Shown here: piece after piece, positions 1 to 5,477 of the stretch
How positions within the stretch are numbered: position 1 is the stretch's first letter
Layout: each line of letters starts with the position of its first letter
Notes under the pieces: model-generated
What the model saw: the letters and a program-made list of their open reading frames with translations, nothing else
Database searches by the model: none
Told to the model about the DNA's origin: nothing
Source: an uncultured Bacteroidota bacterium
Lineage (GTDB): Bacteria > Bacteroidota > Bacteroidia > UBA7662
Assembly (NCBI GenBank): GCA_903908015.1
Contig: CAIVQI010000022.1
Location: 1-5,477 of the forward strand
DNA length: 5,477 bases
Direction of reading: 5' to 3'
Program-made: the position numbers and the translations under genes

Positions 1-432
1 TCAGTCTCGCTCTCACAAGCCACGACCATCTCCAAAATGAATCATGAGTTGAACGCACAGGCGCTCACGAAAAAATGGTATGGAAAGGTGGGACTCCTGA
101 GTGCATTGGCGATCGCAGCACTGCTCATGATTTCAGACAACCTATGGATTGAACTGCTTGGGAATGAATTTTCGGGAATTCCTGTTCTGCTCCTTTATAT
201 GGCACCCGGTTTATGGTTTTTATCAGTTTCGAACATTTTGGCACACCATCAGGCCGGATTGGGACGATACCATATCAATGCCTGTTCTTCCTTTGCAAGC
301 CTGTTAACCCTTGCCGCTGGGCTTATTTTGTTGCGCCAATCGTCTCTTGAGTCGGTGGCTGGGCTCCAAAGTCTGGCTTATTTAGCAGGATGGGCCGTGC
401 AGTACCGCGCTTTTTATCGACCGACCATCTAG
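1..432 (+). CDS. Polysaccharide/lipid flippase, C-terminal fragment (5' end outside window)
   Basis: The frame is open from the first base and ends at TAG 430-432, giving 143 residues; the start lies upstream, so the Met codon at 37 is internal. Four hydrophobic segments are visible, at about residues 30-45, 61-82, 94-112 and 120-135 of the fragment. Between the second and third lies a short polar stretch, AHHQAGLGRYHIN. The pattern 'LLGNEFSG...PGLWFLSVSNILAHHQAGLGRYHIN' resembles the C-terminal half of polysaccharide biosynthesis (Wzx/PST, MOP superfamily) flippases. These integral inner-membrane proteins move lipid-linked sugars across the cytoplasmic membrane. The substrate cannot be read from this fragment, and no sugar-transferase neighbour is visible to help. 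The last codons (Thr-Ile-stop) lie inside the first unit of a tandem repeat. Family call fairly good; exact role unknown. Another MOP-superfamily transporter is the main alternative. Confidence 0.72.
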   Translation, partial: SVSLSQATTISKMNHELNAQALTKKWYGKVGLLSALAIAALLMISDNLWIELLGNEFSGIPVLLLYMAPGLWFLSVSNILAHHQAGLGRYHINACSSFASLLTLAAGLILLRQSSLESVAGLQSLAYLAGWAVQYRAFYRPTI

Positions 433-502
433 TCCACACCATCTAGTCCACACCATCTCTTTATCCACACCATTTCTTTATCCACACCATTTCTTTATCC
501 AC
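424..502. repeat. Tandem repeat array between convergent genes, 2 x 14 bp + 3 x 17 bp
   Basis: Five head-to-tail units can be read directly. ACCATCTAGTCCAC occurs at 424-437 and 438-451. ACCATCTCTTTATCCAC occurs at 452-468, and ACCATTTCTTTATCCAC at 469-485 and 486-502. All share the ACCAT start and TCCAC end; the longer units differ by the inner CTTTA segment. The array fills the whole 62-bp gap between the flippase and ftcD and runs into both reading frames. Unit 1 holds the flippase TAG stop (430-432), and unit 5 holds the ftcD stop (TTA at 495-497, read as TAA on the minus strand). No inverted repeat able to form a strong terminator hairpin is seen here. The array probably arose by slippage or local duplication. 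Confidence 0.9.
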
Positions 503-503
503 C
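461..503 (+). promoter_or_regulatory. Possible cluster of DnaA-box-like 9-mers
   Basis: Each 17-bp unit contributes a 9-mer matching the DnaA box consensus TTATNCACA. Perfect TTATCCACA lies at 461-469 and 478-486, and a one-mismatch copy TTATCCACC at 495-503, all in the same orientation and 17 bp apart. The two 14-bp units give only TAGTCCACA (430-438, 444-452), with two mismatches. Because the units are copies of each other, the matches are not independent and could be chance. There is no clearly AT-rich unwinding region or dnaA gene nearby, so this is a candidate binding cluster rather than a called origin. Confidence 0.3.
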
Positions 504-2183
504 CAACTTGGCCCGAACGGCCTGGAGCAGCACGGGTTCGATCTCTAAGCACTTCTGCAGCAGACTGTCGGCCTCCGCGCGGAACTGAGTCGCTTTCTTT
601 TGGTCGGCCAAACTGCACGCGTTGATGGTCACATTCATCCAGGCACCATATACCGCACTGCGGATACACAATACGGCCACGCCAACATCCGATACTGAGT
701 TGGGGTTTCCCTTTTCAATGAGCTCACCGATTGGGTCGAGACAGGAAAACGCCAATTTCATGGTTTCGAGGGGCACAACAGTCGCATAAACTGTAGCCTG
801 TTCGATCCTGCCCTTTCGCTCTTCTTTCTCCTCCTCCGTGTTTTTGGGTAATGAGAAGGCATTCATGATGCCATCGAAGGCACGGGTATCTTCATCGACC
901 TTCCTCAAAAGCAACTCCTTCTGCATTTGACAGGTCCGGGCCAAGTCACTAAATCCATCCAATTGAGCCTCCCAGCCCCTTTTACCTGCCGATAAATTGG
1001 CGACCATAGCACCGAGTGCCGCAGCCAATGCCCCAACAGCCGCTGAAATGGAACCACCTCCGGGCGCTGGAGATTCGCTGGCGGTTTCATCAGCAAGATC
1101 TGAAAGCGACAAATGAATGAGCCTTTGGTCGGCAGTTGAGGACATTTTGTATTCGATGATCCTTTCATGAGGGAGGAAGGGCGAAAGCTCCGAAAGCCCC
1201 ATCGTTCGAACAGCACATTCGATCAGTTCCTTCTCCGAAACACCCTCGCTCCGCCCCATTTTTCTCAGGAAATGTCGGCCGGCGTCGACCAAACAGGATA
1301 GCGGCACGAGTCCAACCAACTCAGAGCCCGTTACCCTGATGCCCCGCGCAGTGGCCGCACGCACCACCTCATCAAATGCCATGTGCAAGGGGGTTTGCGC
1401 TAAATCGGTGAGATTCATGGAAATCTGTGCCGTTTTATATTCTTCAATATACCATCCTACAGCCTTTACCGCTTTTAACGTGCCGGGAATTCGCAGTGGT
1501 TGCCCATCCGAATCCAACATGATTTTACCGGTTATGGGATGACCCTCACGCTTCACCCGACCAGCCTCCCGCACATCAAAGGCGACCGAATTGGCCAAGC
1601 GAACCGATGTAGTGTTTAGGTTGATGTTGTAGGCCACTAAAAATGGCCGCGCCCCGATGACAGTGGCTCCAGACTGGGCATTAAATTCAGCGGGACCAAA
1701 ATCAGGCTTCCATTGAGGATCTTTCAATTTGGCTGGCAGTCCCTCATATTCTCCCGCACGGATATCGGCCAGGTTTCTGCGCCCTGGGTGGGTTGCCGAT
1801 GCTTCGTAGAGGTAGACAGGAATATTGAGCTCATCGCCTACTCTTTTTGCCAGTATTCGTGAATACAGGACGGTTTCTTCCATACTGATGCCAGAGATGG
1901 GGATAAACGGGCAAACATCGGTAGCGCCCATGCGTGCGTGTTCGCCCTGATGATGCCGCATATCGATGAGGCGTCCGGCCACGGAAATGGCCCTGAAGGC
2001 GGCTTCAACCACTGCTTCGGGATGACCAACGAAGGTGAACACGGTTCTGTTGGTGGCTTTGCCCGGATCTCGGTGGAGCAAGCGGACACCTTCTACACTG
2101 GAAATCGCCGCGCTGATCTCGTCGAGGATGCGCAGGTCGCGCCCTTCAGAAAAGTTGGGCACACATTCAATGATTGGATTCAT
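495..2183 (-). CDS. ftcD: Bifunctional glutamate formimidoyltransferase / formimidoyl-THF cyclodeaminase
   Basis: This 562-residue protein is close to the length of animal FTCD (about 540). The N-terminal formiminotransferase domain (about 1-330) begins with ECVPNFSEGRD (6-16). It carries RHHQGEHARMGATDVCPFIP (76-95), whose His82 matches the catalytic His of the family, and GARPFLVAYNINLNTT (177-192). The C-terminal cyclodeaminase domain (about 355-560) has SPAPGGGS (371-378), an acidic VDEDTRAF (429-436) and GNPNSVSDVGVA (492-503). By family knowledge it moves the formimino group from N-formiminoglutamate to tetrahydrofolate (EC 2.1.2.5), then releases ammonia to give 5,10-methenyl-THF (EC 4.3.1.4), in the cytoplasm. 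This is the end of histidine degradation. ATG at 2183-2181 is chosen because the conserved motif starts five residues later and no other start lies just upstream. No Shine-Dalgarno is present. No hutH, hutU or hutI gene is in view. The last codons lie within the tandem repeat. Confidence 0.95.
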   Translation of the reverse strand: MNPIIECVPNFSEGRDLRILDEISAAISSVEGVRLLHRDPGKATNRTVFTFVGHPEAVVEAAFRAISVAGRLIDMRHHQGEHARMGATDVCPFIPISGISMEETVLYSRILAKRVGDELNIPVYLYEASATHPGRRNLADIRAGEYEGLPAKLKDPQWKPDFGPAEFNAQSGATVIGARPFLVAYNINLNTTSVRLANSVAFDVREAGRVKREGHPITGKIMLDSDGQPLRIPGTLKAVKAVGWYIEEYKTAQISMNLTDLAQTPLHMAFDEVVRAATARGIRVTGSELVGLVPLSCLVDAGRHFLRKMGRSEGVSEKELIECAVRTMGLSELSPFLPHERIIEYKMSSTADQRLIHLSLSDLADETASESPAPGGGSISAAVGALAAALGAMVANLSAGKRGWEAQLDGFSDLARTCQMQKELLLRKVDEDTRAFDGIMNAFSLPKNTEEEKEERKGRIEQATVYATVVPLETMKLAFSCLDPIGELIEKGNPNSVSDVGVAVLCIRSAVYGAWMNVTINACSLADQKKATQFRAEADSLLQKCLEIEPVLLQAVRAKLGG

Positions 2184-2268
2184 GGGACAAATATAATTGG
2201 CTGTTAGACCGCCTGTTCCCTCCTCTTTATGTCGATATTTGCATTCTGAATTATTTGTTCTATTCCTT
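2184..2268. promoter_or_regulatory. Divergent intergenic region between ftcD and ccmE
   Basis: These 85 bases separate the two divergent starts and must hold, or sit close to, promoters for both directions. On the minus strand TATATTTG (2195-2188) fully matches the Bacteroidota -7 consensus TAnnTTTG. It ends only four bases before the ftcD ATG, so a transcript from it would be nearly leaderless. No TTG-type -33 element is seen at the usual distance. On the plus strand the nearest candidate is GATATTTG (2234-2241), one mismatch from the consensus, also without a clear -33 element. No operator-like inverted repeat stands out. The existence of the region is certain; the promoter assignments are weak. 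Confidence 0.35.
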
Positions 2269-2724
2269 ATGTCTAAAGTACATTTATTCCTCTTGTTGCT
2301 GATCGCTGTGGCTGCCGGGGTGATTCTCAGTACGGTCGATGAAAGCAGTTCCTACGAAGATTTTGCTACGGCCGAGGCCTACCCGGGCAAGGAATTTCAT
2401 GTGGTGGGCACGCTGCATAACCCCAGCGAAATGGAGTACAACCCCCTTAAAGACCCCAATTTATTTCGCTTTTTTCTGAAAGATCAAAAAGGGGCTGTGC
2501 GGCAGGTGGTGTATCACGACAGCAAGCCTCAGGATTTTGAGCGTTCCGAGCAAGTTGTCATTATTGGAAAAATGTCAGGTTCTGCGTTCGAAGCCAGCAA
2601 AATCTTAACGAAGTGTCCATCCAAATACAACGAAGACAGCATTGAGGTTGCGCCAAATACACGCACATCCTTGCGCATGCTGAAATCTGTTGCGCAATAC
2701 CCTTTTCTTGAACGTACACTATGA
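2269..2724 (+). CDS. ccmE: Cytochrome c maturation protein CcmE, CxxxY-type heme chaperone
   Basis: This 151-residue protein has one N-terminal membrane anchor (about 4-21) followed by a soluble domain that would lie outside the cytoplasmic membrane. The domain fits the CcmE beta-barrel: a strand around EFHVVGTLH (42-50), FRFFLKDQKG (66-75), VVIIGKM (96-102) and FEASKILTKCPSKY (107-120). CcmE receives heme from the CcmABCD complex and hands it to CcmF for attachment to apocytochrome c. In proteobacterial CcmE the heme is held covalently by His in HxxxY; here the position is Cys116, with Tyr120 kept, the CxxxY variant. ATG 2269 is preferred over the in-frame TTG at 2197 because it places the anchor at the very N-terminus; the TTG would add 24 atypical residues and run into the ftcD leader. 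The stop overlaps the ccmF start (ATGA, 2721-2724), suggesting translational coupling. Confidence 0.88.
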   Translation: MSKVHLFLLLLIAVAAGVILSTVDESSSYEDFATAEAYPGKEFHVVGTLHNPSEMEYNPLKDPNLFRFFLKDQKGAVRQVVYHDSKPQDFERSEQVVIIGKMSGSAFEASKILTKCPSKYNEDSIEVAPNTRTSLRMLKSVAQYPFLERTL

Positions 2725-5168
2725 GCTATACGGGTGAATGGCTGCTTCCGGGTGAACTCGGACATGCGGCAGTGCTCTTATCTTTTTTTACCGCCCTGCT
2801 CGGGGTGATCAGCTTCGGCGCTCAAACACGCGGCATCCAGGGTGGACGCACATTGAGCTGGCAGGGTTTGGGGCGATGGGCTTTCGGCCTTCACGCACTG
2901 GCCGTTGTATCGATTGGTATCGTACTTTTTGTGATCATCTACCAGCATCGTTACGAGTACCATTACGCTTGGTCGCATGCATCCCGCGCTTTACCAACCC
3001 ACTACATCATTTCAGCATTTTGGGAGGGGCAAGAAGGCAGTTTTCTCTTATGGATGTTTTGGAATGTGGTATTGGGACTCTCGCTCATCCGAACGGCAGG
3101 TCGATGGGAGGCACCAGTGATGGTTTTCGTTTCCTTAGCACAGTTGATGCTGTCGTCGATGCTCCTTGGCCTCTATGTGGGCGACATCAAGATCGGGAGT
3201 AGTCCTTTTGTGCTCCTGCGTGAAACCATGCAGGCACCCATTTTTCAGCAGACCGACTACCTGAAATTCATCACTGATGGAAATGGACTCAATCCCCTGT
3301 TGCAAAATCCATGGATGGTGATTCATCCCCCGGTTCTCTTCTTGGGATTCGCATCGACTTTAGTACCATTCGCCTATGCGATGGGTGGACTGGCCACACG
3401 GCAGTATGGCGAATGGGTCCGCCCTGCCCTTCCCTGGACTTTATTTGCCACGGCCATGCTTGGAACAGGCATTGTGATGGGTGCGGCATGGGCCTATGAA
3501 TCCCTCAATTTTGGCGGATACTGGGCCTGGGACCCGGTTGAAAATGCTTCCCTGATTCCGTGGCTGTGTTTGGTCGGCGGCCTACACCTGATGCATGCCT
3601 GGGAAAAGAGAAAACAATCCTTGCCCTCAGCGACCATTTTGATCATTTTATCGTACCTCCTCGTGTTGTATGCTACTTTTCTCACCCGCTCAGGTATTTT
3701 GGGCGACAGTTCGGTGCATGCCTTCACGGACCTTGGGATGTCGGGTCAGCTCCTGGTCTTCCTTTTTGCCTTTGTTATTTCGGCGGCTATTTTGCTGGCG
3801 CTTTCCTGGAAGCGCCTTCCCCGTCAACCCCAGGAAGAACCCCTTTGGTCGCGCGAGTTTTGGCTTTTTATGGGTTCGCTTGTGATGGCGTTGGGTGCCT
3901 TTCAGGTGTTGTTTAGTACGTCTATCCCTGTGTGGAACCAAATATTTGGGACGAATTTGGCACCACCAGCCGATGTTGTGGCCTACTACAACCGCTGGCA
4001 ACTGCCCTTCGCTGTGCTCATCCTGTTGCTCGGCACCCTTGCCCATTTGCTGCCCTATAAGGGACGCCCATCGTTACCCTTTAAAAAATGGCTGTTGTTT
4101 CTCATTGTCCCTTCCCTACTCCTCACAGCGGGCATTGCTGTTCCACTCCAATACACGAACTGGACCTACATTCTGCTCTTGGCATCTTCACTATTGGCCA
4201 TTTTGGGTCACCTTGGATTGCTGTGGCAACAAAGAAAAAAATGGCTTCGCTCTGGAGGCGCTGTGGCCCATATCGGTTTTGCTTTGATGATGGTGGGTGT
4301 GCTTATTTCCGCTTCGAGAAGGGAAGTGGTATCGGTTAACCGTTCGGGTTACGCCTATGGCGGCCAATTCGATGAAAAACAGAACCGCGAGAATGTCCTT
4401 CTGTGGAAAGGCGAAGCATTGGATATGCCCCCGTATCGTGTAACCTACCTGGGTGATTCGGTGTCTGAACCCAACCATTACTATAAAGTACAGTATGAGG
4501 AGCGCAACAAAAATGGTGTTGTGGTCGATCGGTTTGTTTTGCTGCCCAATGCACAGATTAACCCGAAAATGGGTTTGATTGCCACACCAGATACCCGTCA
4601 TTATGCTTTCAGTGACCTGTACACGCATGTCACGCAGGTGATGGACAAAGAGGCGACTGGCGGCGGTAAGGAATGGGGGCCACCCGAACCTCTGTTATTG
4701 TCTGGTTCGGGTGATACTGTGATGGTACGCGACGGCTTATTGATATTCGAAGGGATCACGACTGAATTGCCGGGTGATTTAACCACACAACTCCAAGATG
4801 CCGAAGTTAAAGTTGCTGCTCAGGTCACCTGGAAAGCGATGAAAGAGACTTACCAACTTAGACCAGTTTATGCCATTCGAAATGGAGTCGAATTTCGGTT
4901 CGATGATGTGCGGGAGGAAGCGGGAATTAATCTGAGTTTTCGGAGGATTCACCCCGACAAGAAACAAATTGAACTGGCGGCCTCTGTGGCTGCACCTGAG
5001 CCGCGCGATTACATCATCATGAAGGCGCTGCGCTTCCCCATGATTAATTTACTTTGGTTGGGCGCCGTGCTCACCACCTTGGGACTATCCATGGCCGTGG
5101 TGGTTCGACACCGCGAGAAAAATGCCCCCCCATCGATTGCCTTTTCAAAAAATGACGACAAGGGTTGA
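2721..5168 (+). CDS. ccmF: Cytochrome c heme lyase subunit CcmF (CcsA/CcmF superfamily)
   Basis: This 815-residue polytopic membrane protein completes heme attachment to apocytochrome c. The signature WWD segment, GGYWAWDPVENASLIPW, is at 265-281, on the outer face in this family. Histidines fitting the four heme-ligand or conserved positions of CcmF are His202 (IHPPVLFLGF), His289 (GGLHLMHAWEKR), His333 (SGILGDSSVHAF) and His517 (GGAVAHIGFALM). WEGQEGSFLLW (101-111) is the counterpart of the E. coli WGAHEGSLLLW motif, with Gln in place of its His. Many hydrophobic helices run from about 15 to 531. A large soluble domain follows (about 532-768), then a final helix (775-795) and a charged tail. 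It is longer than E. coli CcmF (about 650), largely because of that domain. ATG 2721 overlaps the ccmE stop by four bases. No ccmA, B, C, D or H gene is in the window, so the pathway is split elsewhere. Confidence 0.95.
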   Translation: MSYTGEWLLPGELGHAAVLLSFFTALLGVISFGAQTRGIQGGRTLSWQGLGRWAFGLHALAVVSIGIVLFVIIYQHRYEYHYAWSHASRALPTHYIISAFWEGQEGSFLLWMFWNVVLGLSLIRTAGRWEAPVMVFVSLAQLMLSSMLLGLYVGDIKIGSSPFVLLRETMQAPIFQQTDYLKFITDGNGLNPLLQNPWMVIHPPVLFLGFASTLVPFAYAMGGLATRQYGEWVRPALPWTLFATAMLGTGIVMGAAWAYESLNFGGYWAWDPVENASLIPWLCLVGGLHLMHAWEKRKQSLPSATILIILSYLLVLYATFLTRSGILGDSSVHAFTDLGMSGQLLVFLFAFVISAAILLALSWKRLPRQPQEEPLWSREFWLFMGSLVMALGAFQVLFSTSIPVWNQIFGTNLAPPADVVAYYNRWQLPFAVLILLLGTLAHLLPYKGRPSLPFKKWLLFLIVPSLLLTAGIAVPLQYTNWTYILLLASSLLAILGHLGLLWQQRKKWLRSGGAVAHIGFALMMVGVLISASRREVVSVNRSGYAYGGQFDEKQNRENVLLWKGEALDMPPYRVTYLGDSVSEPNHYYKVQYEERNKNGVVVDRFVLLPNAQINPKMGLIATPDTRHYAFSDLYTHVTQVMDKEATGGGKEWGPPEPLLLSGSGDTVMVRDGLLIFEGITTELPGDLTTQLQDAEVKVAAQVTWKAMKETYQLRPVYAIRNGVEFRFDDVREEAGINLSFRRIHPDKKQIELAASVAAPEPRDYIIMKALRFPMINLLWLGAVLTTLGLSMAVVVRHREKNAPPSIAFSKNDDKG

Positions 5169-5477
5169 CCATGGCAATAGTCGCCCACCGGCTCGATTGA
5201 TCATTGTGGGAAGTGGTCATTTGGCATGGCAAATGGGTGAGGCATTGGTTGATCATGGTGCAAAATGTGTAGGTGTTTGGTCGAGAAAACCTACTTCGGC
5301 ACACTCGCTTGCCACCCGGCTATTTACCGCGCCACTAGGCGATGATCCGGAACGATGGCCGGAAGCGGATTTCGTGCTTTTGGCCGTGAGTGATGCGGCA
5401 ATTTCTGAATGCGCAGAACGCATTGCTGTTCGCCCCGATCAAATCATCTTGCACGCTTCTGGTTCGGGTCATTTAAA
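5152..5477 (+). CDS. DUF2520-type Rossmann-fold protein, N-terminal part (3' end outside window)
   Basis: An open frame of 108 codons runs to the window edge. After a short polar leader (MTTRVDHGNSRPPAR) comes LIIVGSGHLAWQMGEAL (16-32), a beta strand plus the GxGxxA nucleotide-binding turn of a Rossmann fold. Next is a strand with a possible second-nucleotide contact, VGVWSRKPTSAHSLA (42-56). ADFVLLAVSDAAISECA (73-89) and IILHASGSGHL (98-108) follow. This order is typical of the NAD(P)-binding Rossmann-like/DUF2520 family, often annotated as F420-dependent NADP oxidoreductase-like; its substrate is not known. ATG 5152 is chosen because five A's precede it, a common Bacteroidota leader, and because it is in frame. 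It overlaps the end of ccmF by 17 bp, pointing to cotranscription. The in-frame TTG at 5197 is the alternative start. Confidence 0.8.
   Translation, partial: MTTRVDHGNSRPPARLIIVGSGHLAWQMGEALVDHGAKCVGVWSRKPTSAHSLATRLFTAPLGDDPERWPEADFVLLAVSDAAISECAERIAVRPDQIILHASGSGHL

Noticed and set aside
424..502. CRISPR array
   Set aside because: The units are directly adjacent 14- and 17-bp copies with no unique spacers and no cas genes nearby.
510..522. GGCC-CGAAC-GGCC inverted repeat as a terminator for the flippase
   Set aside because: The stem has only four pairs, no T-run follows, and it lies within the ftcD coding sequence.
1938..2207. Plus-strand frame opposite the ftcD start, and further frames within 478-2089
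   Set aside because: They overlap strongly conserved formiminotransferase and cyclodeaminase motifs in the real frame and have no domain signal of their own.
2219..2224. Minus-strand AGGAGG as the ribosome binding site of ftcD
   Set aside because: It lies about 35 bases from the ftcD ATG with no start codon in between at usable spacing, so it is likely chance.
2197..2268. In-frame TTG upstream extension of ccmE (24 extra residues)
   Set aside because: It would put polar and Pro-rich residues before the membrane anchor and take up almost the whole divergent spacer. The ATG at 2269 gives a normal CcmE N-terminus.
4191..4628. Minus-strand open frame of 145 codons, and other long opposite-strand frames in 2778-4967
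   Set aside because: They lie wholly inside ccmF, show no recognisable family pattern, and their residue make-up looks like antisense of a membrane protein gene.
5171..5200. ATG three bases after the ccmF stop as the start of the next gene
   Set aside because: That frame ends at TGA after nine codons; the Rossmann motif lies in the frame of ATG 5152.

Overview
The window looks like a piece of a Bacteroidota chromosome, plausibly a marine Flavobacteriales/Cryomorphaceae-like lineage (an inference from content, not proven). The supporting signs are starts without Shine-Dalgarno sites, an A-rich leader at one start, a bifunctional formiminotransferase-cyclodeaminase, and a CcmE heme chaperone with Cys in place of the usual heme-binding His, next to a long CcmF. 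The base composition is mixed, near 50% GC by eye, and nothing indicates recent transfer.

Layout: (1) 1-432, + strand, the C-terminal 143 residues of a multi-spanning polysaccharide/lipid flippase whose start lies left of the window. (2) 424-502, a short tandem array (two 14-bp units, then three 17-bp units) that fills the gap between two convergent genes and carries the stop codons of both. Its 17-bp units contain TTATCCACA, the textbook DnaA box. (3) 495-2183, - strand, ftcD, the last step(s) of histidine degradation feeding one-carbon units to tetrahydrofolate. (4) 2184-2268, an 85-bp divergent intergenic region. (5) 2269-2724, ccmE, and (6) 2721-5168, ccmF, a tightly overlapping pair for System I cytochrome c maturation. 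(7) 5152-5477, the N-terminal part of a Rossmann-fold DUF2520-type protein, whose start lies 17 bp inside ccmF and whose end is beyond the window.

How they work together: ccmE and ccmF act in one pathway. CcmE carries heme outside the cytoplasmic membrane, and CcmF passes it to apocytochrome c. The DUF2520 gene is probably cotranscribed with them, with no evident functional tie. The flippase and ftcD belong to other processes and are simply neighbours. No wholly new multi-gene system is visible. The most unusual items are the stop-codon-spanning repeat array with DnaA-box-like units and the CxxxY form of CcmE.
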